Below, one piece after another: positions 1 through 10,679 of a stretch of DNA of 64,000 nt. The notes beneath the pieces are model-generated. The model had not been told where the DNA came from and made no database searches. It saw only the letters and a program-made list of their open reading frames with translations. Made by a program: the position numbers and the translations under genes. Origin of the DNA: Isoetes taiwanensis (taxonomy: Eukaryota; Streptophyta; Lycopodiopsida; Isoetales; Isoetaceae); the NCBI GenBank assembly GCA_021234155.1, contig JAJEKV010000055.1:124001-188000 (forward strand), written 5' to 3'. The first letter of the stretch is position 1. Every line of letters starts with the position of its first letter.

Positions 1-90
1 TAGCTAGAATTTGTTCAAGCTCAGGTTCCTCCTCTACAAATCTCCTACTTTTCCCTTCATCACTTCTTCCATATTTATTTGTGTCAATGT

Positions 91-1465
91 CTAAATCATT
101 CTTGAGTTTTTCTGCTTCAGTCTTCCATAATCTCCATGTTCTATATCTGCCTGGTTCTTTTCATTGTTAACATTTCTGATATTTGCTGAATTTTCAGCAA
201 ATTCTCCATTGATATCCTCATCATCACATATTTCTGGTTTTTCAGTCTCCTTATTCACATCCTTAATTTTATCTTCACCATTAGTATTGGCTATTTCTTC
301 TGATTTCTTCTTCTCTCTATGTTTGTACAGAATGCTTTCATCAAATGTTACATCACGACTTACTATAACTCTTCTTTTGGCTGGCTCATATAACTGATAC
401 CCTTTTGAATGCTCGTCATAACCTATGAGATAGCATAGGCAAGCTCTGTCATCTAATTTCTTCCTAACTTCTTCTGGTATATGAACATATGCTGCACATC
501 CATACACTCTATAATGTTCAAAAGAGGGTTCAGTCCCATACCATAGTTTGTCAGGTACTTCTCCATTTGTACTTCTAGTAGGCAATTTGTTTTGAATGTT
601 TGCTGCTGATTTGAGCGCTTCCTCCCACAGAAAGTTTGGCAGGCCAGCATGCTTGATCATAGATCTCACTGCATTAAGCAATGATCTATTCTTCCTCTCT
701 GCTACTCCATTTTGTTGAGGAGTGTGTGAGCATGTAAGTTGCCTTTTAATCCCATGACTATGACAGTATTTGTTAAACCTGTAAGAAACAAACTCACCTC
801 CTCTGTCAGTTCTCAAGCATTTAATTTTCTTACCAGTTTGTCTTTCTGCTTCAGCTTGAAATATTTTGAATGCTTCAAAGGCTTGATCTTTAGTCCTCAG
901 TGTATAACATTTGGTTTTCCTAGTTAGATCATCTGTAAAGGTAATAAAGTACTTCCTTCCATGAATGCTCCTTACATTTAGTGGTCCACATAGATCACTA
1001 TGCACAATCTCCAAGATTTCTTTTGCCCTTTTTGCTTTCTTTGGGAATGGTAATCTACCAGCCCTCACATTTAAGGTTTTCAACCTTATCTTCTTCACCA
1101 ATGATCAGACCCCTTTTGATCATATAATTAATATTATTTGCATGAGTATGGCTGAGTCTCTCATGCCACAATTTCAGAGTAGGTATTCTTACGGTATTAA
1201 TTGCATCAGCCATATCATTATAGAAACCAAAGAGTTTGCCAATACGTTTCCCAAGAAATTTGATTTTATTATGCAACATCACCTTACATAATAGTTTTTC
1301 AAATACTACTTGATAACCAAGATCCACTAATTGAGTGACAGAAATAAGATTCTTCACTATATTAGGAACACAAAATACTCTATCCAACATCACAATCTTT
1401 CCCTCCAAGTCATATAATTCCAAGAGTCCTTCTTCTTCAACCTTTTCTAATTTCCCATCTCCCAT
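91..1465 (-). pseudogene. Copia 1 pol: pre-integrase and integrase region
   Basis: The stretch 1465-1055 encodes the end of the protease and the GAG-pre-integrase zinc finger (LWHERLSH, then CEGW). The overlapping frame 1101-91 encodes the integrase core. The catalytic triad is visible as SDLCGP, TDRGGEF and VAERKN, and the C-terminal part includes the YGCAAYVHIPEEVRKKLD segment typical of Copia integrases. A frameshift near 1060-1100 separates the two pieces. The enzyme would insert cDNA into the genome. This copy cannot make one continuous polyprotein as read. The identification rests on the motifs and their order and is secure. Confidence 0.9.
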
Positions 1466-1475
1466 TGAAACAAAG

Positions 1476-2623
1476 CTAGAAATTCTTGCTAGTCTTCTCC
1501 TTTAGCCTGCACCTGGATTTTATCACGCTTCTTTCAGCTCCACTATCTATGACAAATAGATTATCATCATCCTTAGAAGTTCTTTCAGAAACAGAAAAGA
1601 TTTTTGGATTGCTTACCTCTGCATTTTTGTCCATTTCCTCTTCAACCTCCTCATCTTGTGCTTCTCTAGTTATGTTTATAGCAGATGCTCTTCCTTTGCC
1701 TTTGTTCCTAAAATTTCCTCTTCCCCTTGAGTTATTGCCTCGGGTATTATACCCTCTGCCCCTAGCATTCATCCCTCTTCCTCTACCCTTTTCTTGATCC
1801 CTTGGGCTGGAACAATTTGCAGCTACATGACCATAACCTTGACAATTAAAGCATCTATTTTCCTTTGGCAGTTTAGGACAGTTAGCCTTAATGTGGCCTT
1901 CTAAATTGCAATAAAAGCATGGACCTACTCGGCCTCTTCCCCCAGCATAGAGTATTTCATTATTTTCATCACTCTCTTTTTTTACTTTCCTTTGCTCTAT
2001 ATACATCACGAAGCATATTTTCAGCTTTTATTCCTTGTCTTAGTAACATTTCTTATTAATTTTGTGATTTGCTCATTAGAGGAAACGGCTTTCGGGCTAT
2101 GGATAGCGCTTTGATACCTTTCATTTATGACAACTCGGCTCCATCTAAATCAGCTATGATGTTGTCAAATTTATTAAAAAGTCGACCCGTCATCATCCTC
2201 ATGAAGCGTTAGATTCTTAGTTTGGTTTCAAAACATCAATTTGTGAAGGCGTTTTGGCCTCATAATTTTAAGCAAATAGCTCCACGTCGCCTAGGTGTCT
2301 TACCTCTCGGCATGAGCATGATAGTTGGTCAAGTTTGTCGCAAATAATGCCTTTGGCCTCCTTTTATTTTGGCAATTAAATTGTTGTTGCATTTCTTTGA
2401 GCTCCCTTCTCCACTACATGACCCCCTCCTCTAACTCTATGGTGTTGAACTTGCACCAAGCATCACTTATAGCAGATGTATCACCTGCAATATCCTCACC
2501 TTCATTGGGATCTACAAGTTCCCAAAGATCTTGTACTTCCAGGATATGCATAATCTGATTCTTCCAGATTTGAAATCCTGGTCCTCCTTTATAAACTTCA
2601 ACTGCATTAAGTAGACGCACCAA
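1476..2623 (-). pseudogene. Copia 1 gag with zinc knuckles and protease start
   Basis: The frame 2623-2414 begins MVRLLNAVEVYKGG and matches the N-terminal Copia gag domain. The segment 2410-2010 is broken by stops. The frame 2009-1476 has two CCHC zinc knuckles (CFYCNLEGHIKANC and CFNCQGYGHVAANC), then an Arg/Gly-rich stretch, and ends with the aspartic protease motif VIDSGAERSV. Gag forms the cytoplasmic particle and the knuckles bind RNA. The decay means it is non-functional as read. Confidence 0.88.
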
Positions 2624-2653
2624 ATCTACTAGCCATGATCCTTAACCTGGAGA

Positions 2654-2665
2654 GCTCTGATACCA
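2654..2665 (-). other. Copia 1 primer-binding site
   Basis: The minus strand reads TGGTATCAGAGC five bases downstream of the LTR end. This is the usual initiator-methionine tRNA complement used by plant Copia elements to prime minus-strand DNA. Confidence 0.85.
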
Positions 2666-2670
2666 CTTGT

Positions 2671-2974
2671 TGTTAGTTCAACTATTGAATGCAAGATTTC
2701 TTTGTAATATTCTTCAATCTATAGCAATACTTAATCACCAAGCAAAACAAGGATATTATTCAATCCGTTTAGACAGCTTTACAAAATAACGACCCTAACC
2801 ATTGAAAATCATAATATAACCTTTACTGTAGCTTGGAGATCGAATATAACACTGTAGCACAATTTCCCTTGCTAGTTGAACTGTATAGACGGATCCAACT
2901 CACTGAGAGGTAGATCCACAATCCATAGATGTATATAGCTTAGCAGGTCCGGCGGTTATGGAATCGGTGTATGC
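2671..2974 (-). repeat. Copia 1 5' LTR (part before the hAT insertion)
   Basis: On the minus strand the LTR ends ...CTAACA at 2671, directly next to the primer-binding site. The other end is not visible because a hAT element starts at 2975. The remaining part should begin after 12225, but no second LTR is in the window to confirm its length. Confidence 0.7.
2967..2974. repeat. hAT target-site duplication, left copy
   Basis: GTGTATGC, identical to 12218-12225. An 8-bp duplication is diagnostic of hAT-superfamily insertion. Confidence 0.92.
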
Positions 2975-3212
2975 CAGGGATAGGTTCAATACGCTGTACG
3001 TTTTATACGGAATACGTATGAATTGTATGATACGGCACATATTTGCCGTATAAAACGTAAAGAATACGGCAAAAAAAAAAATTCCGTGTCGGGAAGATTT
3101 TCCGCGTCACTGAAAACAACGTGAAAGCGTCTGTGAAAATTTTTTCGCGTCGATGAAACTGATGAAAACCGCGATCTGTGAACGCATAATTATTATTATT
3201 ATTATTTTTTTT

Positions 3213-3599
3213 TTTTTTTTTTATGTTTATGTGCATGGGCTGGTCTTTTTTAATGAAAGATTTCAATTTTTTGCACTGTGTTCAATATACAGATCACAGT
3301 AATGTATATCCCATTTGGGTGCCAATGGCATGTATTCCTACCTTCACATTTTGCATGGGCTGGTCTTCTTTGATGAAAGGTTCTAAGTTTTGCACTAAGG
3401 GAGCTTTGTACAGATTATAGTAGTGTATATCCCCATGGGTTGAATGAAATAAACTCCTACCTTTACATGTTGGGGTACAATAAAATAAATAATGGCTTAT
3501 GCACTTTAACCATATGTGTTAAAAGTATTAAGTCTAGGGTTTTCTCCCCGTTCCTTTACCTATAACTTAAGTAACAGGCTGATGAGTGGCGCTTGGTTC
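3213..3599 (+). repeat. Left direct repeat of the Penelope-like element
   Basis: It begins with a T run and TTATGTTTATGTGCATGGGC and ends GTGGCGCTTGGTT. It is closely similar to 10293-10679 at a constant offset of 7080 bases. Internally each copy contains a diverged tandem duplication of about 115 bp: both halves start GCATGGGCTGGTCTT and contain TTTTGCACT and a GTATATCCC word. Confidence 0.9.
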
Positions 3600-3894
3600 C
3601 CCGAGCCCATGGCGTGATGTAAGACAAGGCAGTGGCAGGGTCGGATATGGAGATCTGCATACTTACCGTGGCTGGCACATACGGTGAGATCTTCTGACTC
3701 AAGCTAGGTGTTTAGCTTTACCACATTTAGATTTTACGAGCAGATTGATAGGTTCTACCTATAGACTATGGCTTTGACGGCTGGCTTTTATCATATCTGG
3801 CACTTGCTTGCATGCTTAAAACCGTGTGAGCATCACTTCATGAATTTTGTGGGCTGCTATGTACATGGTCCAAGGGCGGGAAAACCTTTACTGA

Positions 3895-4194
3895 AGTGAT
3901 TCAGACGGTTGCCCATACAGTCCTGATAGCAAGACCGTTCTTGAGGAGGAATGGCTTGAGGCGGAATTCCAAGCTTGTCTTGAGGATAATTGGTCTGATA
4001 ACATACACATGGATGCTGGGAGGAACACTGGGATCAAACGTCCTTGGATTAATCATCAGAGCAATGATGCTCACAAACAAATTTATGCTGGAAGGCAGAA
4101 TCGTGACAATGGAAAGCAGGGCAGTTCCAGCTTTAGAAATACAGTCCCAGATACACAGGAAGGGGACAATGAGTTTGAACCCGATGACTCTCAG
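3895..4194 (+). CDS. Upstream exon of ORF1, unrecognised product
   Basis: This is an open frame in phase 1 with no Met at its start. It is preceded by an in-frame TGA and a possible acceptor (ACTGAAG), and it ends CAG before GTTTGATC, a usable donor. The next in-frame material is the exon starting at 6262 after ATTGACAG. Both junctions are phase 0, so splicing out 4195-6261 would fuse the two. The peptide is acidic and polar (WLEAEFQACLEDNWSDN near the start, EGDNEFEPDDSQ at the end) and matches no family I recognise. An overlapping frame, 3896-4237, is also open and is taken as a shadow. The exon structure is inference. Confidence 0.45.
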
Positions 4195-6261
4195 GTTTGA
4201 TCATGCCATGCTTTTAGGAGTTCAACACAGTTTTTAGTGTGTGCTGGTCCCTAATCTATTCTTACAGATTTTATAATTAAACCTAGTTGGTTCAGGATCA
4301 ATCAATACTTCGGTTTGATTTGAATACATTGGTGTTTGACTCCTTATACTTGTTAAGAAGATCACTTCATCGGTTTAATAATTATGTCCTTGATAATCCA
4401 ATTGTTGCAAGATATTACATGGATTTTTAAACATGTTTACATAGGATTGAAAATGTATTTCAATTTGTGAACACTGATTCATTGGTTTTATATTCATATT
4501 TTTTGCTTGGAATGAACTTGAGGGAAAAAGGTAACAATAGGTGACCAGCGATGAGCTGAGAAACCTAATGTACCTTTTGGCCCCTCACTCATTACCAAAT
4601 TCTTGCTAATGTTGTGTTGGTTGGCTGCAGGTACCGGTTTCTCTTCCTATTGTTTCCTTTTTTCGATGTCAAGTTCGTGTCCTGGCTATAATATGGATAA
4701 TATTGGTGGCATCTCTTGCTCTCGCACTCATATGGTGTTTACAAAAGGTTTTATGAAAGGGAAGATTCACTAGCCCGTACTCATTAATATTTTGACTCAA
4801 AGCTCTGGCTGACTAGGAATTCTATGGGATCTTCATATTTCCATGCTTTCTGATTTATATGGCCAGCATTTTGTGATTACTGCTCTGCACAAAAGACTAT
4901 GTTGACAGAGTTCTATGTACTCAAATGTTTCACCTATCTTTACTAAATGAATCCACTGTTTTTCTTACTGCATTCTATGATGTATTTGCATTGGTCATTG
5001 TACTCTATTTAAAGACTGAAATAAGGCTGAAGCTAAGCATTGCTATTCCAGATGTATCATGACTAGATAGGCAGACCACAGTGGTCTTAGAACATCAGGG
5101 TATCAGGGTTTGTGGTTCTACTGCAATACTCCATACAATATGTCAAATAATGGAGTGACGTGCATGTTGATTTTTGGGCTCCATTCCAGGGTCTAAATGC
5201 ATAAAACTTGTCTATGTCTGGTTTAACTCTAAACAGCCATACAAAATGTAATTGTCAATATAACATGGCTGCATGCATATGCTGGGAACTAAAGTGTTGC
5301 CTTATCATTTGGGTCTTCACATGTACTGCTAGTATCTTTACATGTACTGGTATGATGGCTTGCATGCATTGGCTAAGAATTGCATGCATGCAAAGGATGT
5401 GAGTGGCACAGTTTTTGGCATAACAATAGTAAACGGATGTTGTTTTAACAAGTGGTGGGCTAAAGACTTGCATGCATGGTCTTCGGTCTAAAGGGGCTTT
5501 ATTTAAAGTGTAGAACTGAAAGTTACTCTAGTTTTTCTGAGTCTGCAAACACTTATGTCCAATTTTTAACTTTAGTGAAAACTGAAAGATGACCTTTGGG
5601 CTTTTTCAATGTATACACTATAATATTCGATCTTTGTGGAAGTAAAGCTTATGGCCAAAATCTACATGGTCTTAAGATTATGCATTTTACTAAACAGCCA
5701 TATTGGCTCTATGCATGGGATTACTGAGCATATATGGACACATGCACGGGATTACTGGGCATCCAAATTGGCATTATGCATGGGATTATGTAAAATATGT
5801 GGTTGCATTTGGCACTGGCTTTCTGTTATTACCCTAGTATATCAGGGGCAAATAATATAGATAGAACTTGGCTATGTTTATGGAATAGGATTCTCAACTA
5901 ACAGTTGACCAATGGTCCCATGACCTGTTCATTCTTTATCTGTACTATGGGATAGATAAGTGAGTGTTATGATCTAAGTACTTGGTGTTCCATGGCGGAT
6001 AGTGTCATCATGGATTTCGATCCTAGTATGAACTGATAAGACTGCATAAGGGATTGACCTGTGTTGATGTCACTACTAGTTGGTTGATGCCATGGCTAGT
6101 GTGGACTGGATTTTTTTAGGAACTTCAGTTCCCTGGTTTTACCAGGGTCACTTCTACCTAGAAATCAAGTATTTAGCTCAAAAACATGACTGTATCCTGA
6201 TAAATTGCATTTCTCTATTGATGCCTTGTGAACTAATGGCTTATTTATCAATGATTGACAG
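4195..6261 (+). other. Probable intron or non-coding spacer within the Penelope-like element
   Basis: About 2.07 kb of T-rich DNA with no long open frame lies between a plausible donor (CAG/GTTTGA) and a plausible acceptor (ATTGACAG). It contains many TTGCATGCATG words (about 5250-5480) and a loose repeat of GCATGGGATTA (5712-5790). No second gene is visible. Confidence 0.45.
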
Positions 6262-7800
6262 GAAAGAGAAGTAGTATACGAGATTACCCTACCCACTTGG
6301 AACAATGAATTAGCGGCTATAGGGTACAATTACTTCAAATCTGAAGTGCCAAGCTATGCTGTTCAGAGTCTACTGTGCTGCATTAAAGATATCAAGGCGC
6401 ACGAGTATATCATACAAAAAGAAGTTGCCAGAGGGACAGAACAGTACTCGGCCCTATTGCATCTAGGGTTTAATCAATGGATTAAAGCATTCTCCAGCAT
6501 CAATAAGGCTGGAAACGAAGTTGATAAAATTGTCAAAGTCATTGACGAACTGTATAACAGCCTACCTGACCTGATCTATCAGTGGACAGTTGAGGAGGAT
6601 CGATGCAAAATCCAATATCTGACTGGAATTAAAGCCTTGGAGAAGGCCAACAGTATCAAGAGGGAAGTTAAGGCAAAGGATGACATTTTTATCTGTGACG
6701 AGGTTATGGATGATGATCCCTTTGACTCTATACTGTCTGAACAGGATAAAGAAAACCTGAAAGCCAACAACAAGACTAATGATGAGGATGAGGATGGGAA
6801 TGGGGCATTTGACTTCACCTTAAACAATTGCCTGAACTTCCCTGTCATTCCTGAACGATTGGTTGAGAATCATGCGGTTCTATGCAATCAGGGTTTGTGG
6901 AGAACCAAGAATTTTGGGGCCCTAGCCCCGATCAGCAGGGATACGTGGATTTTACTTGGGGGCCTTACAAAGGATCAGGTTAATGCCACATATAGTGCAG
7001 ACCTGTCACTGGAAAAATTTGTCAGAAAGGAAGAAATCTTGTGCAGCATAGACACAAGATTCTTTGATAAGGTCTGCACAAAAAGTCCATACATGTATAT
7101 GGGCCAGAAAGGCCACATGGCATATCCAAACATTGACAGGAATGACTTTTACCTTAAGAGGATATGGAGAACATTCTGCCCCTATTTTAAGTGTGTATGC
7201 GATGATAGAGGAAAAAAGAAGACTAAAAAAACCACATGTGGTGACAACATGACCTGGCTGGATCACGGAGTGTGGTACATGTTCAATAATTTAGATTTGA
7301 TCTACCCTAACATGTCTACTGCAGCTCAAGTGGTTACTTTTAGAGGATTCCTTAGGGGTCCCCTTAAAACCAGTATCATGGGGTTTATTTCCTACCTACA
7401 GGTCAGGGAGGTGCTGATCCAAATGACAATGAAACTTGCTGCAGATCCATGGTCTGACCTTAAGATTGGTCTGCCTAGATGCAAGATGGTGGACATATGT
7501 GAGAAGACCATCAAACCAGTCACACATCTGAAAGATGCAGGGGCTTCTGCCAGCTATAATTCCAGCAGACTCAGTAGCAGGAGTGCATCTAATCCAACCA
7601 GCACTGTGCAGAACGTGGTTGTACGCACACCAAGAATTATGACCAAACCAATGAGTGAGACACCAGCTATGTCTGATAGTGCCTCAGTTGAATGCATTGG
7701 TACACAAGTCCCTGCCGGATACTCCGTCACCAAGGACAGAACCACACATGTACGTGCCAGAGACGTGGCTGCTGGGGAAGAACTACGATACCCAGCCTGA
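6262..7800 (+). CDS. ORF1 of the Penelope-like element, unrecognised protein
   Basis: The frame is open from the acceptor at 6262 (first residues EREVVYEITLPTWNN) to TGA at 7800, 512 residues, with no Met needed at its start if it is an internal exon. The N-terminal third is helical and charged (KAHEYIIQKEVARG). An acidic spacer follows (DEDEDGNG). The central part is rich in aromatic residues and Cys (FCPYFKCVCDDRGKKK, TWLDHGVWYMFNN). The last 90 residues are Ser/Thr-rich and basic and look disordered. I do not recognise a domain. There is no GIY-YIG motif, no CCHC knuckle and no esterase motif. Its length, lack of stops and position before the reverse transcriptase suggest an element-encoded accessory protein, possibly nucleic-acid binding. 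Confidence 0.6.
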   Translation, partial: EREVVYEITLPTWNNELAAIGYNYFKSEVPSYAVQSLLCCIKDIKAHEYIIQKEVARGTEQYSALLHLGFNQWIKAFSSINKAGNEVDKIVKVIDELYNSLPDLIYQWTVEEDRCKIQYLTGIKALEKANSIKREVKAKDDIFICDEVMDDDPFDSILSEQDKENLKANNKTNDEDEDGNGAFDFTLNNCLNFPVIPERLVENHAVLCNQGLWRTKNFGALAPISRDTWILLGGLTKDQVNATYSADLSLEKFVRKEEILCSIDTRFFDKVCTKSPYMYMGQKGHMAYPNIDRNDFYLKRIWRTFCPYFKCVCDDRGKKKTKKTTCGDNMTWLDHGVWYMFNNLDLIYPNMSTAAQVVTFRGFLRGPLKTSIMGFISYLQVREVLIQMTMKLAADPWSDLKIGLPRCKMVDICEKTIKPVTHLKDAGASASYNSSRLSSRSASNPTSTVQNVVVRTPRIMTKPMSETPAMSDSASVECIGTQVPAGYSVTKDRTTHVRARDVAAGEELRYPA

Positions 7801-8051
7801 AACAAAGGTGTGAATCTATACTTCTTACTGTATTTTGCATTGGCTGTACACTATACTTTTGTCTAAAATAACAGGCTACATTATCATAATTGATGTATAC
7901 CTATGTCTATCTTCTTTTTTAGAAAAAGAAAAAAGTTGCCACTCGGCCCATATATACACCAAAAGTCATATGCCATAGTGTGGCTGGCCAGAGGTCTGGT
8001 TGTATCTAGGTTGTGTTAGTATGTTTAAAATACTTTTGTTGCTGCCTACAG
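7750..8051 (+). other. Possible intron joining ORF1 to the reverse transcriptase
   Basis: A GTACGT donor follows codon CAT (7747-7749) in the ORF1 frame. CTGCCTACAG ends at 8051 directly before ATGTCTAAG. Both are phase 0, so removing 302 bases would fuse ORF1 to the reverse transcriptase in one protein. The alternative is that ORF1 stops at 7800 and the reverse transcriptase starts at its own ATG. Prediction only. Confidence 0.35.
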
Positions 8052-10124
8052 ATGTCTAAGTTTATCACAATAAACTGTCAAGGGAGATATTCTATCACTG
8101 AATGTGGACCTCGGAATAAAAAGAAAATTGTACACTGCACCTTTCTGTCCAAAATTCAGGACCTCATATGTTTACCCAGAATATTTCATATGGTTGCCCT
8201 CGAATGTTTTGGTGAAGCTGGGACAAACATGATGCTCAATACCATGTTTGGATGGAAATATAGTGAGAATCTTCGTGATATCTGCTATAAACCATTTTAT
8301 ATTTTTGCACAAGATAATGATGTGCCATGCCCCTGCAGCAATCCTAATATGGCCTCTTTTATTGACCCTGATATTGGTCATGTTAGAACCGCCAAGCTAT
8401 CAATTGTAAGAAACAAACTACTTAGAAACCTCTTCAAAAAAGGTCTTAATCATATTCCTGATAAGATGCTGATCATGAGGGAATTTAGAGAGGAAATATC
8501 TAAGGTGTGTGACCTGTTTTTTGATGCACATATCTATTCATACCCTGATATTACGGATGAGGAAAAGGTGATGTTCAAAATGAGAATATTAGATATAGCA
8601 TCTAGCAGGATCAGCATAGCTATCAGCTGCGTGACTGAACCAAAGAAATTTGCTTTAGCTGATCGAGATGTGATCAACAATCTGGAATGGTTGTTTACAA
8701 ACTTCTATATCTCTGGGGTGGATAAAGCCACCAACAATCCGGCCTTTATCTGCCCACAACATGTCAGGGAAATGGCCATCAAGAGGCTGAACAGTCATGA
8801 CTTTCAGATTATTCTCAACCCACACAAGGAGATCCAATGTCTAATCAAGGAGGATATACAAAACATTATGGGATGTATTGGCTGTGAATCAGAAAGATTA
8901 CCATACCTACTCGGGGTGTATAAGGCCCATAAGAGGGACTATAGGTGGATTACTAACGCCCATAATACAATTTACACAGAGATATCAGAAATTATCACTG
9001 CTGGTCTTAATGATATATTATCTAACTGGCCAGAGATAGCCAAAATGCTAAGTGCTAGTGTACACACCATGCTCCCAGGTAAAGTGAATTCCTGCTGGGT
9101 GGTTAATTCAGTATATGATGTTGTGGTTAATCTTCCATCCAGTATTCATGACCTATTTGTTGCGGACATAACTAAATGTTATGAGAACATCCCACTACTC
9201 GGAGACAATGGAATCTGCAGAATTATTGAATTGGTCTGCATGGCTGCTTGGAAATGGCAAAAAGGCTTACACCATAACAATGAATTATGGATTAAGAAGT
9301 CCTCCAATGGCTACATTGCCAAATGGTTTAAAACTGAACCAAAGGGAAGATGCTGGTCCAAAATGGGGCTAACTGTTTTCATTAAAGCTAACCATTGGCT
9401 GCTTTCCAACTGTTTTATAGCTATGGGCAGCCGGACGTGGCTGCAGGTATGTGGAATCCCCATGGGATTTTCATGCAGCCCAAGCTGGTGCAATTTGTAC
9501 CTTGCATGGTTCGAGGTTGATTTTATCAAGAAGCTGGCCTTGCATGGTAGATACAAGGAGATCAGTATGTTCAAACATACATTCCGATATATTGATGACC
9601 TGCTTGCCATTAATTGCCCCACTATTCGGGAATTTCTGAGTACTACCCCAAAGGAGTTTGGCCATAATCTGAATATTTACGACATGAGCAAACTTGGCAT
9701 CAAGGAAGAAACAGTATTTCACTACAGATATGGGGAAAGCAGCCCACGTAGCCATATGGTTAACTTCCTAAATCTACGTATTGAAATTGTCAACAATGGC
9801 AGCGGAGTATATAGGTATACCAGGTATGATAAGAGGGATATTCTACCTTTTACAGCGTTAAAGTTTGTACATGCTGATAGCTGCAGGCCTTATTTACAAG
9901 CCAGAAACGTAATAGTTTCCCAAATCTTACCATACATGTATGTCAACTCATGTCCATTCAAAGCTGCTGCTGACATTAGAGATCTGATTGTTTGTTTCAA
10001 CAATAACGGCTTTGACATCCTTGGCATGAAGAGGAAAATCACAGGCTATATACAAGATAACTCCTTTCCAGGACTCAAGTTTGACAAGTTTATCTTGATA
10101 CAAGAAATTAATGCGAGTGCATAA
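8052..10124 (+). CDS. Penelope-like reverse transcriptase, apparently without endonuclease
   Basis: This is a 690-residue intact frame. The ATG at 8052 is preferred because a splice-acceptor-like CTGCCTACAG abuts it; the frame is also open to an ATG at 8013. In order, counting from 8013: a DKATNN segment (about 8730) matching the conserved DK region before Penelope fingers; VYKAHKRDYRW (about residue 302); motif A ADITKCYENIP with Asp385; motif B GIPMGFSCSPSWCNLYL from 481; motif C YIDD at 526-529; FLNLRIEI at 585 (the family's FLD-like motif); then a C-terminal helical region. All three catalytic aspartates are present. No GIY-YIG or other nuclease follows. Distance from telomerase or cellular rvt genes cannot be judged without alignment. 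Confidence 0.8.
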   Translation: MSKFITINCQGRYSITECGPRNKKKIVHCTFLSKIQDLICLPRIFHMVALECFGEAGTNMMLNTMFGWKYSENLRDICYKPFYIFAQDNDVPCPCSNPNMASFIDPDIGHVRTAKLSIVRNKLLRNLFKKGLNHIPDKMLIMREFREEISKVCDLFFDAHIYSYPDITDEEKVMFKMRILDIASSRISIAISCVTEPKKFALADRDVINNLEWLFTNFYISGVDKATNNPAFICPQHVREMAIKRLNSHDFQIILNPHKEIQCLIKEDIQNIMGCIGCESERLPYLLGVYKAHKRDYRWITNAHNTIYTEISEIITAGLNDILSNWPEIAKMLSASVHTMLPGKVNSCWVVNSVYDVVVNLPSSIHDLFVADITKCYENIPLLGDNGICRIIELVCMAAWKWQKGLHHNNELWIKKSSNGYIAKWFKTEPKGRCWSKMGLTVFIKANHWLLSNCFIAMGSRTWLQVCGIPMGFSCSPSWCNLYLAWFEVDFIKKLALHGRYKEISMFKHTFRYIDDLLAINCPTIREFLSTTPKEFGHNLNIYDMSKLGIKEETVFHYRYGESSPRSHMVNFLNLRIEIVNNGSGVYRYTRYDKRDILPFTALKFVHADSCRPYLQARNVIVSQILPYMYVNSCPFKAAADIRDLIVCFNNNGFDILGMKRKITGYIQDNSFPGLKFDKFILIQEINASA

Positions 10125-10202
10125 GGTATGACTGATTCTACCATCTATTGTCACAATTTTTGATGTGTAGTTTATTGGATAATATATCTAATAGGGTAAG
10201 GT

Positions 10203-10295
10203 GTGGACCCCAGCAGTGCTGGTAGGAGTCCACCCTCCCTACGAGCACATAACAATTTAGCTGGGCCAAACCTATCCTACGGTTGGAGGTAGGTT
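10203..10295 (+). promoter_or_regulatory. Structured 3' region of the Penelope-like element
   Basis: Downstream of the reverse transcriptase stop, GTGGAC (10203-10208) pairs with GTCCAC (10228-10233), enclosing CCAGC (10210-10214) and GCTGG (10218-10222). A second potential stem is AACCTA (10269-10274) with TAGGTT (10290-10295), immediately before the T run of the right repeat. Such stems could be the site where the reverse transcriptase recognises its RNA; this role is inferred. Confidence 0.45.
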
Positions 10296-10679
10296 TTTTT
10301 TTATGTTTATATGCATGGGCTGGTCTTTTTTAATGAAAGATTTCAATTTTTTGCACTAAGGGTGCAACATACAGATCACAGTAATGTATATCCCATTTGG
10401 GTGCCAATGGCATGTATTCCTACCTTCACATTTTGCATGGGCTGGTCTTCTTTGATGAAAGGTTCTAAGTTTTGCACTAAGGGAGCTTTGTACAGATTAC
10501 AGTACGGTATATCCCCATGGGTTGCTAATGAAATAAACTCCTACCTTTACATGTTGGGGTACAATAAAATAAATAATGGCTTATGCACTTTAACCATATG
10601 TGTTAAAAGTATTAAGTCTAGGGTTTTCTCCCGTTCCTTTACCTATAACTCAAGTAAGGGTGATGGTGGCGCTTGGTTC
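10293..10679 (+). repeat. Right direct repeat of the Penelope-like element
   Basis: Near-identical to 3213-3599, including the internal 115-bp duplication, with a few substitutions and small indels (for example CTGATGAGTGGC on the left is GTGATGGTGGC on the right). Similarity stops at CGCTTGGTTC. Confidence 0.9.

Larger units (their letters stand above)
1..2974 (-). mobile_element. Copia LTR retrotransposon 1 (partial; 5' LTR, gag, protease, integrase)
   Basis: Reading on the minus strand, the order is LTR (2974-2671), primer-binding site, gag, protease and integrase, which is the Copia order. The window start cuts it before the reverse transcriptase. The coding part is split into several frames by stops and frameshifts, so the copy is decayed. 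Its gag N-terminus (EVYKGGPGFQIWKNQI) resembles that of the Copia at 35.1-43.0 kb (EVYQGGPEFQIWKDSI), so the two belong to related families, although their LTRs look different. A hAT transposon begins right after position 2974, so the rest of the 5' LTR probably lies beyond 12225. Confidence 0.9.

Noticed and set aside
3575-3620. Hammerhead ribozyme suggested by CTGATGAG in the left direct repeat
   Set aside because: No GAAA box at the right distance and no stem II pairing; the right repeat has GTGATGG instead.
3896-4237. The 113-codon frame overlapping the ORF1 upstream exon
   Set aside because: The alternative frame joins in phase with the next exon and has protein-like composition, so this one is treated as a shadow.
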